Source: Tamarix chinensis (Eukaryota; Streptophyta; Magnoliopsida; Caryophyllales; Tamaricaceae). From it: DNA of 64,000 bases. The position numbers and the translations under genes were made by a program. Under the pieces are notes generated by a model. The model did not search any database, had not been told where the DNA came from, and saw only the letters and a program-made list of their open reading frames with translations. The stretch is from contig CM060174.1 in NCBI GenBank assembly GCA_030549775.1, positions 21,316,693 through 21,380,692 on the forward strand. The letters are read 5' to 3'. Shown here in pieces: positions 1 to 13,000 of this stretch; position 1 is the first letter of the stretch, and each line of letters starts with the position of its first letter.

Positions 1-480
1 TTGAGATTATTTTAATGCAACGACATTTATACGTTTTCCAACGGCATTTGTTGATACAATATATGTGATGGTTTATTTGTAAAGACATTTATATGTTTCA
101 ATATACAAAATATTTTTGCAATGACATTTTTTGTTGCAAAATATTGATTAAATTTATTACAACAACTATACTTGTTGCAAATATTTAGTTATTTTAACGC
201 AATGATATTTATATGTTTTGCAACGACATTTTTCGTTGCAATATATGCAATGTTTTATTTCCAACAATGTTTGTCATTGTAGTATATGTGATGGTTTATT
301 TGCAACGATATTTATATGTTGCAATATATAAAATGTGTTTGCAACGACTTTTTTTGTTACAAAATATTGATTGAATTTATTGCAACAACTATACTTGTTG
401 CAAATATTTAAATTATTTAAATGCAACAACAAGTTTTTGCAAAATAAATTATCAACAATTTTATTGCAACATATATACTT
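1..480. repeat. Degenerate GCAACGAC foldback repeats, about 224-bp tandem unit
   Basis: The stretch is built from motifs of the type GCAACGACATTT followed shortly by TGTTGC, so many short segments can fold back. A longer unit occurs twice about 224 bp apart (near 64-200 and 288-425), both running from a GATGGTTTATTTG start to CTTGTTGCAAATATTTA. Subterminal arrays of this style are common in plant EnSpm/CACTA elements, but no CACTA terminus or transposase is visible, so that assignment is only a suggestion. Confidence 0.5.
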
Positions 481-888
481 TGTTGTCACTGCCTTCTCCA
501 ACTCCCAATCTTACCTCCACTGTGTGAGCCTCGTCTAGTTATATCAATTGGACATGCCAATTTGTCTCGGCATCCATCAGCTCAATATTGTCAAGTAAAA
601 TTCTGATAGGTTCTCATTCAACTTGATAATTTTTTCTTGATATATATGTTAAGAATTATTTTTATATTTTTTGGTTATATTGATTTAAGCAGGACATATG
701 TATATGGCATAATTTATGGACATTGATTAGAGGTTTCATAGATCATTTATTACAATAGTATTTAAACAAGTTATCGTATCATTGTAATTGTATGTTTTCG
801 CAGTGACAAAGATGGTTGTTGATGTTTTAAGTTCAAATTTTAGCAAATACTTTATTGTTGCAATTATGTAATTTTTGCAATGATAAAG

Positions 889-1248
889 TGTAATACCCCC
901 AAATTGAGTGAAATGTTATAAGGATTGATATGACTACTTATATCAACATAGTATACCATCCTTTTGGTAATTCTGTCATAAAAAATCCACAATTAAGTGT
1001 GCATGCTGTGGAGTAATTTTTAAGATGTGTGACCCTCCTAGAAAGTTTTGGAAAGGACTCACGTTAATCTATTGGGCTAGTTAATCAATCCAAAAGCACT
1101 CCACGATTGCCCTCGCAGTTCTTGTGGGCCTAGGTGGCTACCAAGTGGCCAGATGTGGTTGTTTTAACTCAGGGTATTAGAAATTTATGGGTTCTTGGTG
1201 CTATCAGGTGGCCCCTATGTAGTCATATTGACTCGACGTATTTTGTAA
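889..1248 (+). mobile_element. Cassandra TRIM LTR remnant
   Basis: It begins TGTAATACCCCC and continues with the same series of blocks as the better copies at 14911-15214 and 44099-44403: the TGACTACTTATATCAACATAG block, a 5S rRNA-like segment near 965-1045, and GGGGCTAGCCAATCAATCC-like and GTAGTCATATTGACTCG-like blocks. The 3' part looks partly duplicated (two GGCC...GACTC-like endings near 1140-1185 and 1210-1248), so the right edge is uncertain. No matching target duplication was found. Confidence 0.65.
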
Positions 1249-1261
1249 ATTTTTGTTCCTA

Positions 1262-1780
1262 ACTTATATTTAATTTTTTGCAACAATATAAGATGTTTTA
1301 ATTAATGTGTTTTTGCAATGATAATTATTGTTGCTGTAATATGCTTTTTTTTTGCAACAACTTTTGATGTTGCAAATAACAAGCTTTAACAATAATATAA
1401 TTTGTTGCCAAACTACAACCATTTTTTTCAATGACAAAAGTCGTTGCTAATTACAAGTTTTTGTAATGACATAAATTGTTGCTAAAGTAGGATTAATATT
1501 TCACAATGACAAAAGTCGTTATAATATATAAATACATGTAGTTAGGTGAAGTGATGAATTGCAATGATATTTATTTGACAGCGACAATTTATATTGTATT
1601 TAATTACTTTTTTGTAACGATCATTGTTATTGCTTTATTTTTTTGTAACCCTATGACACACAATGACCCCATAAAAAAATTATTGTTGTGATATATATTT
1701 TTTGCAATAACTTTCTGTCTTTAACAACAAAATCATTATTGCTAAAAATGGCTTTTTTTGTAATGCTAGGTTTAAAAAGA
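1262..1780. repeat. Second block of GCAACGAC-type foldback repeats
   Basis: It holds repeated TTGCAACAA, GACAAAAGTCGTTGC and GCAATGATAATTATTGTTGC-like segments of the same style as the block at 1-480. The Cassandra LTR at 889-1248 sits inside this repeat field. No coding region is seen. Confidence 0.45.
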
Positions 1781-1789
1781 AAATTAACA

Positions 1790-1957
1790 CATATTCTCTA
1801 GCAAAGTTTAACCTAATTAAATTTTATATATAATAAGTCATAATAATAATACACATATTAACAACATATTTATTACCATATATCCTAAAAAAATAATTAT
1901 TATATCTAATACACACCATTATCAGTTATTATTGGGTTTCTAGAAATGGGGTATTAC
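1790..1957 (-). mobile_element. Terminal fragment of giant-LTR family (U3 end, reverse)
   Basis: The segment ends TTTCTAGAAATGGGGTATTACA. The preceding 150 bases align block by block with the right end of the element at 17276-20570 (AATTAAATTTATAT, AATACGCATATTAA, ATATTTAGTAC and TTTCTAAAAATGGGGTATTA equivalents). Read on the minus strand this is the TGTAATACCCC start of the LTR. The rest of this copy is not recognisable to the left. Confidence 0.5.
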
Positions 1958-2012
1958 AACGATAATAAAATTGACAAAAGTCACGTGTTATCCTTTAGAA
2001 TTGGCCATGGAC

Positions 2013-2013
<1 letters not shown>

Positions 2014-2069
<56 letters not shown>
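2014..2069. repeat. (TTA)n microsatellite
   Basis: About 56 bases of uninterrupted TTA repeat. The poly-isoleucine reading frame across it is an artefact of the repeat. Confidence 0.9.
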
Positions 2070-2099
2070 TTGCAAAATAGTAGGGGAACTAGTAGACAT

Positions 2100-3030
2100 A
2101 TTAGAGGTTCGATACCTTCTCTACTCCATAGGGCTTCATTTGATCCCTATAAGGGGGTATGTATACTTAAAGATTAAGTTATATTAGTGATGGCTTTATG
2201 ATAGGAGACCACTTATGGTGGGCATTGGATGTCCAAGTGGCTATATCATTTGATAATTGATGAGAAGTAGACAGATCATCCTTATATCAACCCCTCAACT
2301 TAAATGCTCTTGTGTAGTAGAGTCGAGCTCCTATGTATGGATTCCTAGCCGTGATGATCATGTGTTGATTTCTAGTCATGATTGCTATGTGCTGAGATTT
2401 CTTGTCGAGATGGCCACGTGTTGAGATTCCTAACTGTGATGACCATGTGTATTTGATTCCTAGTCGTGATGGCATTGTGTAATGGTTTTCTTTTCGTGAT
2501 AGCTATGATTATGATTCTAACCTACGCGTCTATTTTTGATGAGATATGGTGTCCCTATTTGAACATAGATGTGTTTAGTGTAAACAGTTCAGCGACCATG
2601 GGTCAAAACATTAGAAATCAAATTTATATGATACGATATATGAAAAATTAATAATCAGAATTAAATTCCTATAGTTGTTTTAGGGCTGTGTTCTCTTCGC
2701 TTATGCATGGCCAAATTTTATTATCAGCATGACGTATTATTATATGGTACATGTGTTTGTGTGAGGCATGCTTATGTGTGATAAATAAGTCTTACTCAGT
2801 AGGTTCATTGTACTTATAATCTAATACCAAATCATTTTATTTTTGTGCAGGTTTATCATGTTTTGCTAAATTATATAGGGTTGAGAATGTTGAGTCATAG
2901 GTCATCTCAATTGGCATTTCAGTTTGGATCATTGGGTTTCGCTTTTTATTTTGTTTTAGCTCTTGTTGACATCTGTTAAATCTTTTAATCATTCATCTAT
3001 TTTTTTTATTAGTTTTAGAAATGTTGTATC
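2100..3030 (+). mobile_element. Degenerate giant-LTR family fragment
   Basis: It shares with the copies at 36963-42447 and 47483-53680 the order of a CTTACTCAGTA block (2791-2801), a short gap, and a TTTTGTGCAG|GT acceptor-like site (2841-2852). It then ends near a TGTTGTA that could correspond to the terminal TGTTACA. It is strongly decayed, both edges are approximate, and no target duplication was identified. Confidence 0.35.
2339..2512 (+). repeat. Minisatellite, about 29-bp unit, about 6 copies
   Basis: Successive units resemble GATTCCTAGTCGTGATGRCC followed by ATGTGTTGA, with starts near 2339, 2369, 2396, 2425, 2455 and 2483. The units differ by several substitutions, so the array is old. 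Confidence 0.7.
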
Positions 3031-3070
3031 AGACTTAGACTGGTCGACGACCATACATAACTCTTGATAT

Positions 3071-3657
3071 ATGAGTTTATTTTTTAACTTTGCATCCAAT
3101 ATCAGGAAGGTATTACTGGTATATTTTTTATGCTGGATGCTGTAGTAGAACTATATATTTTTAATTTAGCTTCAGCATAATCTTTTGTAAAACGAAAACA
3201 AAAATTATGAAAATAGTAGTGTTACATATCATGTACAAATATATTTAAGTGAAATGTCATATAGCAAATTAACTAAACCAATATATAATATATAATTGTC
3301 TATAATATCAAAAATTTTATTGCCAAGGTTTTAACTTAACTAAATTAAGGTTTGAATAAAAATGTATATAAATGAAAAAGATAATCTCAAGGCCGATTGA
3401 TTATTCTAAGCTCCAAACATATATGTTCACCGGGCGATAAGCCAATAACCTATTTCCGAAATAAGGCGTCAATCTCATCGCCATTTCTAATCTCCAACTT
3501 TTACGTTGTTGCTAAACACTCATACACACAGTTACGATAATCATAAATATCTCATAATAATATCGACTCCTAAGAGGCTAAGACCTCATAATAAATAATA
3601 GTTTTTAAATATCAAATATCTTAGTTTCAATTTTTCTTTAATTTTTATATTATAATA

Positions 3658-3693
<36 letters not shown>

Positions 3694-5168
3694 AATATTT
3701 TTATTTTTGTATTTTTGTATTTTTGCCTCTACCAACCTTGTTTTGATTAAAACAAATAGCAGTGATATACACCAATGATAATGACATGATCCTCAAGCAC
3801 GAAGGCTATTTCTGTCAATTAAATCCAACTTTATTTTCACAGTCCCCACTCTCCCTTTTCCTGTTTTATTTTTCTCTACAATTATATCTATAAAAATGAA
3901 TAATATCATATGAAAGATCAGTCTTCTTCGGATTAATCCTCGTTTTGAATTAGGATAAATTGGATAAAGATAAATATTTAAAATTAATTTAGATAAATAA
4001 ATAAATAAATAAAAGTAAAAATTTAAAATATTATTTAAATAATGTTAATATAAAATAAATTAATATTATAAAAATATTATTTAAATTAGAGTGAATGTAT
4101 AAAATATATTTATATTTTTAATTAACTTTCATTATTTTAAAAATTAAAGATTAATAAAAATTAATCAACACAAATAGAAATAAAATTTTAACCTTAATTT
4201 ATTGAATTAAAATTAATAAAATCTATTTTCAAACTAATTAAATAAATTAATTTACTTTTATTTATCATCAAATTCAAATTTAAGATTTCCTATCCTTGGC
4301 AAAAAAAAATGTACTTTTGGAAGAAAAAATCAATGAATTTACATTTACACCCTTGATATGACACACAGTACCCGTCCTCGTCCTGTAATACTTTGACACG
4401 TACCCTCCGCTCAACTCACCCGCATATACGGTTTTAAGGTTTCCTTCTGCCTGTTATCTGGCGCTTTTCCTCCATCATTGGATCCAAATCGAACGTGTGT
4501 GATTTAATAGCACGTCAATTTGTTGACTCATGATGGTAGCGTAGCAAAAAGTTGTTGTTCTAGCTGTTGGTAATGGTTTGACATGGGATAAGTTATTTTA
4601 AAAAGTTATAATTTTAAGAGAGCAATAAAGAGTTCAACTTTTTTTAAAAGTACTAAATATAAGTTTTTTTCTGTCTAAAATAACTTTTTTGACTTTTTGT
4701 TTTTTGTTTAATTAATAGAGAATTTATTTGTTGAATAATACTATTAAAAGAAGAATTTTATTTACTTTATTTATTTGAGCTTAAGCATAATTATTAAAGA
4801 TAAAAGTAAATTAAGTTCATCTCAGATACAAACCCAAAATAAATTAATTAAGTTTATATATTATTACTTATAAAAAGTAATTATGTAAGATAATTATTTT
4901 ATAGAACTTACCAAGAGAAAGCATTGATTTAAAATAATTTAGATATTTATATAGGCTATAAGTTCAAACATTTTGTATCTGATATTTATGGGAAGCATTT
5001 CAACCTATGCATGGTATAATAAAATGTACAAAATAAGGAACGTATGTTCCTATTTTATCTTATATGTACCCATATGTGACATGTGTATTATATAAATTTG
5101 TTTATAAGTATGTACACCTAATATGATAAAAAAAAACATATTATATAAATTTAGTGTGTGTGTGTGCG

Positions 5169-5221
<53 letters not shown>

Positions 5222-5443
5222 TATTCTATAATATATATATTTATACTTCGTAAAACATGTATTTATATTATTTAAGATGTGTATTATATAATATATATTT
5301 TGTACAATGAGTATATATTCTCTAAAATTTTCGTTTATATTATCCTCGAATATGTATTCATATTCTACATATTGTGTATTTAAAATCTAAAAGAAGTGCA
5401 TTTTATTAAAAATGTGAGTATGTTTATAATATATGTATGTTTA
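3071..5443. other. AT-rich intergenic region, no gene seen
   Basis: The stretch is very AT-rich, with CT/TA microsatellites (about 3658-3693), long A/T tracts (3950-4290) and short inverted AT-rich segments (for example 4600-4700 and 4838-4990) that could be old MITEs. I see no open frame with coding character. It forms the distal upstream region of the MADS-box gene. Confidence 0.6.
5170..5221. repeat. (GATA)n microsatellite
   Basis: Thirteen near-perfect GATA units follow a short GTGTGTGCGA stretch. Confidence 0.92.
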
Positions 5444-5448
5444 TACGT

Positions 5449-6073
5449 TGTAATACCGTACATTGGTGGTAGATATTGAAGGCTTAAAATGATTGATATA
5501 ATTATCTATATCAATAAGGTATAACTTCTTTTTGAGAAGTTGATCATTGGATAACTTCGTCGTTACGTATATTTGGTCTGGAGTAGTTTAATAATGGGTG
5601 GCATCATAGAAATTTTTTGAAAAATGTTACAAATGATATAAGAGTGAAACTGCGATCACAAGTTGAACATAGATGAACCAATGAGTCATCTAGCAGGATG
5701 ATTTTTAAAATAGACTATATTGAAATAAGTGATTGAGAAGTAACAATGTCATTGCGTTCTTTGAATGATAGTGTATGTAATACCATGCATTGGCGGTGGA
5801 TGGTGGGGGCTTAAAGTATTAATATGACTACTTATATCAGCAGTGTATTCATTTTTGTAGACAACTTTATGATTAGTAAACTCTACAATTAAAAGTACTT
5901 AGTAGTCACAAGATGTGTGATCATCTAAAAATTTTCCAATGATAAAATATACTCGAAACACCTGTGTTGATAAGGTGTGAGTGAGTACAAAATATGTCCT
6001 TTTGTTAATTTATGGGATCAATCGTCGATTCTTGAAGCATTCCGCCTAACTACCCATATACATAATAGTATTA
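5449..6073 (+). mobile_element. Complete decayed Cassandra TRIM upstream of the MADS gene
   Basis: The left LTR (5449-5631, internally deleted) begins TGTAATACC and ends TGTTACA. It is followed by a primer-binding site related to TGGTATCAGAG (here TGATATAAGAG) and an internal domain that matches the one at 15215-15362. The right LTR spans 5776-6073 and contains a decayed 5S rRNA-like segment near 5870-5945. The 5-bp direct repeat TACGT flanks the unit (5444-5448 and 6074-6078). Total length is 625 bp, inside the usual TRIM range. The LTR start (TGTAATACCATGCATTGG) differs from the 14.7-kb array, which suggests a second subfamily. Confidence 0.8.
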
Positions 6074-6545
6074 TACGTATTTAGGTGCATACAGTGGTAG
6101 GATGTAATTTGCAGAAGTATTTGAGTGATTATTCTGACATACAACACTTATTATTCAAACATAGCTTCTGATATTTTATACGTTTTTTCCAAATGAAAAA
6201 AAATTTATAAGCCTATGGCTACAACCATATGTTATGATGTCCTTACTAAGTTATATCAAAGACGAGATTCCCATTGATATCTCTTTCACCATGTAGTAAA
6301 TAAAAATTGTGAGAAGGAACCTCCTATTAGTCGAGCGGATAATCATATTTCAATTATTGAGAATGTCCCGAAATTAATTTCTATTAAGTGCGTCAGTTTT
6401 CTGTGCCCTAACAACTTTATCCTTCATCCCCACCGTTGTACTTCATCAAAATAATAATAATAATAATAGTAAATGTAAAAAATCTGTAATATACAGGCTA
6501 ACAGTAAAGCGGTTTTATGCAAATAAAAGTACATTCTACACGCCG

Positions 6546-6550
<5 letters not shown>

Positions 6551-6601
<51 letters not shown>

Positions 6602-6640
6602 AGATATAGGCAGATATATAGATAGATAGAGAGAGAGAAC
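6551..6640. repeat. (TA)n, GATA and GA repeats in the proximal promoter
   Basis: A TA run at 6551-6599 is followed by GATA units and a GAGAGAGAGA run (about 6628-6638) just upstream of the TATA box. GA runs of this kind can bind plant BPC/GAGA factors; whether they do here is inference. Confidence 0.85.
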
Positions 6641-6646
6641 TGCAGC

Positions 6647-6653
6647 TATATAA
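6647..6653 (+). promoter_or_regulatory. Likely TATA box of the MADS-box gene
   Basis: TATATAA lies in the context GCAGCTATATAATAGAAG, about 195 bp upstream of the start codon. That leaves a 5' UTR of about 160 bp, normal for this family. The TA microsatellite just upstream offers alternative TATA-like positions. Confidence 0.55.
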
Positions 6654-6844
6654 TAGAAGCAGCCAGCTAGCTTCGCAGTTAGCCATTGGAATTAAGAAAT
6701 ACTAGATGATAAAATTTTACAAATCCTTGTTAGCTGTTGTTAATAAATAATTCTTGCAAGCTAAGAGCTTCCGGGGAGGATCGGAGGGCATACTAGTGCA
6801 CAAGTAGGGAGAAAAGGCAAAACATAGAGCAGAAAGCATTAATT

Positions 6845-7029
6845 ATGGGGAGAGGAAGGGTGGAATTGAAGAGAATAGAGAACAAGATCAACAGACAAGT
6901 AACGTTTGCAAAGAGAAGGAATGGATTATTGAAGAAAGCTTATGAATTATCAGTGCTTTGTGATGCTGAAGTTGCTCTCATCATCTTCTCTAATCGAGGA
7001 AAGCTCTACGAGTTTTGCAGTAGCTCTAG
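6845..7029 (+). CDS. SEP3: MADS-box gene exon 1 (MADS domain)
   Basis: It encodes residues 1-61 and two bases of Ser62. At 185 bp it has the standard length of the first exon in SEP genes. The donor is AG|GTATAT. The start codon is the only ATG giving the invariant MGRGR N-terminus. Confidence 0.96.
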
Positions 7030-10000
7030 GTATATTATCCATGCTATATCTATTTATCACTTTTATATTTTTTTTATCATAAATAAATGAATATATATAT
7101 TTTTTTTCACCCAATTTTAATGATCATACCTATCTGATTACAAATAATTTTTATTCTCAAGTAATTAATTTGATAGAAAGATATAGAAACTTGGGTTTCA
7201 CATTTTGAAAACAGTTTTTGCCTTTTTGGTGTTTGATTCTACTTTAGATTTTAGTTTTTGGGTTCTGTGTTTTGGTTCCAGATCTATAAGATAGAGTAAT
7301 ATTGTGTTGTATTTGGGATGAAAAAGAAAGAAAGAAAAAAGAAGAGTGGATCGAGGAGGAGAAGAAGAAGAAGAAGGGTTAGCTAAGCTAGGTTTCCATT
7401 TTGGTGAATGTCTCAGCCTTTTTAGCAGTTTTTTCTTCTTTTCTTTTTTTATTTGTTGGTTTTGTATAGGGCCGTGTGTTGGGGTTTATTTTAGTTTAGA
7501 TTAGATCTATCACTCACCTGGTTATCTATTTCTTTCTTCTTCTTCTTCTTCTTTTCAAATTAGAAAAAAAATCTCACTGCATAATTATGGAAGTAGTCAT
7601 GTGTATGTTATCCATTGCTTGTTTGGTGTTATCAAGAATTTATGCACTGAAATTAAAGGGAGGTAAGTCTTATTGATTAAGTTTTCCTTTTTCTTCTTCT
7701 TGCTGCTATCTCCATATATGCTGCTGCTACTTCTTCTTCTTTTTTTTCCTTTTTTTTTCCCTTCCAAACACTCTCCTCTCTTTCTTTCCTTCACGTGATT
7801 TCTCAACAAAACTAATGAACTTTGATCTACCAAGGGAAACAAAAAGAACTTTGATTTCCTATCTGAAATTGGAGTTCCTTGTTTTTTTTTTTTTTTTGGG
7901 ATCAAACAAACTGTTTTTAGTATGAGGACTATTCCATCCAGACTATCAGCCCCTCATATCATTGTCAGATTTCTTTTGTGCTATAAAAATTAAGGATTTT
8001 CCAAAATTTTAGTCTTTCGTTCAGATTTCTGATTTTTTTCTCCAGCTAGAGTTATCGTAATGTTGATAAATATAGTATAATTCTACTCTTAGTCTCTAAG
8101 TTTTTCTCTTCATAACTAGGGTTGAATCTACAGTAATTTTATCCCTCATGACATTCTTCCTCGTTGTCATCTTAGTACGAAAAAACAAAATAGAATATGA
8201 ATTAGAACATTACACCTCTCTCCCCCCCCTCACTCTCTCTCTCTGTGTTCCTTCTTTACGTTTATGTCATGAGACAAGATGTCTGTCTGATCGTTCATGT
8301 GTACTCAGATCTGGACAAATGGCCTGCCCTTAGAGAACATCAGGGGCGCCGTCGTTTGTTCTTAGGTTTAAAGCAGCCACTCTTATTGAATCATTCTATT
8401 ATCCATTGAACTACAACTTGTATTGCTAATGGTACCTGAGCTCCCCCCTGTCATCTCAATAATAATTAATATCCCAGGCCATGTATATTAATTCTTGTCT
8501 TTACCCAGTTGCTTCTTATTCATTTTCCTCATTCGTCTGTTGCAACTAAAATTTTTGAATCTATTGATCATATTTTTTTATTTTTATTTTTGTTGCAGTG
8601 TTTGTAAAATACTTCAAATGTTCTTTTTGTTTGGATGCTTGAAAATCCGATCCTTAATTGTTAGTTATTCTTTTTTTCTTTTTTCAAATTGTATTTTGTT
8701 TTAGCATGTTTTTAAAAACGAAATTTCACATTCTTTATGTTTTGATTTACAGTATATTGATGTTTGAAATTGTAATTTTTTTTCTTTGTATTTGAATTAT
8801 TATTTTTATCTTTAAACAATATAAGCTCCAAAAGGCAGTAATTTGTCCCGATATAGAAACGTTTGTTGATTCTGCTAGCTGGTGCTCTTTCTTTTTTTCC
8901 TTTCATTTGCTTTTAGTTCCTCCATTTAATTTTCCTCCTCCTCCTCCTTTATTCCGGCTCTTTCTCTCATCTCTCTACCTCAGATATGGTTTTTGACTTC
9001 ATGATTTCCATGCTAACACCTTCGTTCAAGGCAGTACAGCAATTATCTGACATATTATAGTGTGGATCGGGCATAGAATGTATTATCAGAAGCCATTAAT
9101 TGTGAGCTCAATTTCACATACCTTGCCAAAAACTAATATTCTGCTCTCTCTACATAACAATTTATACAATTTTTAAGAACTAATAAATATAATATTAAAA
9201 TTCCACTCACTCTCTTAATGGAAATATGACAGATTATTTAATAGATATATAATGAAAGAAGAGAGGTGAGGGTAAATATAAAAAAATATGTTTTGACATT
9301 CAAAATTTGGTGATAAAATAACTTACTTCTTGACATGAATGAAGTATTAATGATGTAATTTACCCTTGTTTGGTACCATTTCCAAAAAGTAATTATCTAA
9401 TTATTTTTCATAAATATATTCAAACAAGCCCTTAATAATTGAATGAATGACCTTAAGAGATTTCCTATGTTGTTCCATCTATTATTATCAGGGAGAGTTC
9501 TATATTGGGTAGCATTTGTTATCCGGATCATATATGCACTCTTGGTCTTAATCATTTGGAAGGTTAATTATTCCACAATACTATATTCCTTAAGTTGCTT
9601 TTTTTTTCTTTTTCTTTTTTATGGGCAGTCAAAAATTACCTCGACTTTCATTTCACGGTATCATTATCTTTATTTTTGCCTTTTTTTCTGGGGTAACTAA
9701 CAAACATTTGTATTATACCAATGAAGAACAGGGAAGTATTATGATTATTATTATTTGCTTAGGCAAGTTTATTTAACATAAATCATATTTAGCTCCTCTT
9801 TTTGGACGATCTCATATAAAAAAAAAATACATATTTCAAAGTTTTAATGAAACAAATGTGTACAAACTTGGTTGAAGCTTGTAAGTCGCATATATATAAT
9901 AGGGAAATATTGTCTTTTTTGAATCTTTGACAAGCCTAGCTACTATTTCCGGTTCATATAAATAATCATGTATGCAGCAGCATAATCCTAGTAGCTATCG

Positions 10001-13000
10001 ACGAAGTCTTAGCATATTTGATGATTAAGGCTGTGATCTTGAATACATTGTGTCCTAAGTTAACCGTAGTCCCATGTCAACGTTTGAGCCCTATTTTGAA
10101 TTCCTTTCGAAGAAGAAAACTTAGTCGGTAAAGTGAATGATTCCATATGGAGACGGTCTTTCTGGGTTGTGAAACTTTATGTCATTAATTGATTAAACTT
10201 AGAGCTTGACGGAACATAACTAAGTACAGAAATCAGGCCATCAAGGAATATGGCTGGAAATATTATTTGATTTTCATTCGTACTTATCTTTTATTTCTTC
10301 TTTTCTCTAATCTTGTACTTGTATATATATGTGTGCGTGTGTTTGTGTACACACGAATGGCCGGAAATTAATGGATTCTAGTGTTTCTCCCCCTGCTTGA
10401 TTTCAACTGTACCGGTACTACCATTTAACCTTTATTTCCATATACATATGGTGATATACTTTTTCTTGCTATTCCTCCTTCATCAAACGAGGAAAACAAC
10501 TCTGATCATATTTAGTTGATCCATGCATTTGTTCTAATGGATCGTAATGTTGATTCTTTGTCCTTGTTGTGTGCTGCAGCATGCTGAAAACCCTCGAAAG
10601 GTATCAAAAATGTAACTATGGTGCTCCAGAGCCAAATGTGTCTGCGAGGGAGGCTATGGTAGTACGTCACTTTTATTAAATGACAGCCACATACGGCACA
10701 TGTCCTTAATTAGTTTGTTTAACATTATCGTATCTTCCTGTTTCTCATCATTATGTAATTAACTTACGCATTGACTTTCTTTGTGGCTGACGTTCATACG
10801 GATGTGCCAAGGTGCATGTGTGTCGGGTTTTGCTTAGTTGCTCAAATTACAGGCCTAACGAAAGCAGTTATGGTAGAGCCTCCTAGCTGATTTCTATCAA
10901 GGGCTGCTGCTGTTGTGCTAAAACAGAGCAAGTTGTTGTCGGCTACTTGCATGTTTCCGTATGATAGTTAAAGAAATTGCATGCTAAGTAAGGATCCCCC
11001 GGCCCCTTCCCTTCATTTAGTTAGTTGGGATTTTTCGCCCGCTGGATATGATGATCAGGATCACTCCCGAGAAAAAGTGGATGGCCTGGGGAGAATAGCA
11101 TTTGCCTTCAGTTGTGTACGGTCTTTGGAAATTTAAAAATGCTGTGGTTTTCTCCTCTACTACAACAGGGAGAAGGATAGTGCAGTATATATATATATAT
11201 ATATGCCTTTTTTTTTTAATGAAGATGCACTAGTGCCCGTAAATATTAAAAATAGGGTGTACTTTGGAAGATATCTTGGAGTAGTTTGTATATTACGTAC
11301 CTTTTGATGGCAGGGATTTTTAGGAGTAGATCGAATGCCATCTTTCCTTCCTGATCTTCTCATTACGATGCAGCATTTGTTCATTTGTTTTTATTCTTTT
11401 TACGCTAACTGTAAGCGAGTGCATCGTCTGGAGCGGGGTTGGAACATGAATGACCGATGCATGATGCCGTTTACGAACTTCGTTAACAGACCATGATTCT
11501 TTTCTTTTCTTTCTTTCTTCCTTTATTTATTTATTTATTTTTTGTAGGAACTGAGTAGTCAGCAAGAGTATCTGAAGCTTAGAGCCCGCTACGAAGCTTT
11601 GCAGCGGACGCAGAGGTGAATCGTTCCATTTCTAATTTAATTATGTTGTGTTGAAGAGCACATGCAGCTGCTGTAACTGTATCCTAGTCCAACTATTCCC
11701 ATGCTTATACACACATATATCTGACCCCCGCAGGAATCTTCTTGGTGAGGATCTTGGTCCATTAAACACCAAGGAGCTTGAGTCACTTGAAAGACAGCTT
11801 GATATGTCACTCAAACAGATCAGATCAATACGGGTGTGTCAGTCTATGTGCATATATATATGATGATGCATGCATACACTTATATTATGTGTGTATTATG
11901 TACGACCATGAATCATTAATTTGTGCCGATCGAAACGTAATTTATATATATGTTTCTAATTTCACCTTTTGCAATTTCTGCACAGACTCAAAACATGCTG
12001 GATACACTCAACGATCTACAAAGAAAGGTGCTGCTCTTTTCAAATTAACTAGCCATCGATTCCCACGCCTTCGATTATTTACCGAACCATCGTTGTATTT
12101 GCTTATGCTTACGAAATATGTAGGAACACATGCTTAATGAAGCAAATATGAGCCTAAAACAAAGGGTAAGATCTTTAAGTTCAAATAATCATATGGCTAT
12201 TTCAGTTTGATGTTTCTCTGTGACACATCGTAAGTATATTTGTAGTTGATGGAAGTGAGTCAAGTTTCTTCACTCCAGTGGAATCCGAATGGGCATGATG
12301 TGGGATACAATCATCCCGAAGCCAGACAAGAAGTTGCTCAATCTCATCATCACGCTGCCGGTGGAGATGCCTTCTTCCACCCTATAAATTGTGAGCCAAC
12401 TTTACAGATTGGGTACGTACGCCTTGAACCCCCACTCTTCAGTTTCCCCCTTGGTTAAAGTCAGATTTTCTATTTCGACTCGTATTTTGCTGCTGCTGGG
12501 AAAATGGAGCACAGGGCAAGCATTAAGACAAACAGAACCAAAGTAACAACGATCACGCACTATTTATTTTTGTATGTAAGATGGAAAGTTAATGAACCTA
12601 ATTAACTGGAATCCTAACCGAAGTACTGTTGTAGCTAGCTTACAATGCATAAAACTAAGGCAAACGATGGTTTAGAAGGGAACTCCCAATCTAGGGCAGT
12701 AATCGTGAAACCGTAAAACAACGGTCCTATCTTCCACTATTCTACCACCGTAAGATCATGTTTAGATACAATTACGGGCGAAAGGTGGTCTGAATTTACC
12801 CAGCTAAAGAACTCAAAACATCTCCACCTTAAAGCCTATTCGTAGGAACGACATCCTAAATTTTGTCTAGATCTGAATCGTTTGATCGTGCTATGAGGCC
12901 AGAAAATCTATGCGCGTATGGCCCAAAGGCAATTTTCTTTCTCTCTAGTGTCTTTGCTTGTTTCATAACATCGATCAAATCCTCTAATTAAAGAGCGATA

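Noticed and set aside
7597..7905. 102-codon minus-strand open frame in intron 1
   Set aside because: Lys/Ser/Arg-rich translation of CT- and T-rich intron sequence, with no domain and no transcription signals.
11778..12137. 119-codon open frame overlapping exons 4 to 6
   Set aside because: It reads exon 4 in a different frame and continues through introns; the conserved K-domain frame and canonical exon sizes show the correct reading.
12412..12458. Retention of the exon 7 donor with a stop near 12458 as the real gene end
   Set aside because: Read-through gives [15 protein letters not shown], unlike any SEP terminus, whereas splicing to 36086 restores the family motif in phase. It could still occur as a minor transcript.
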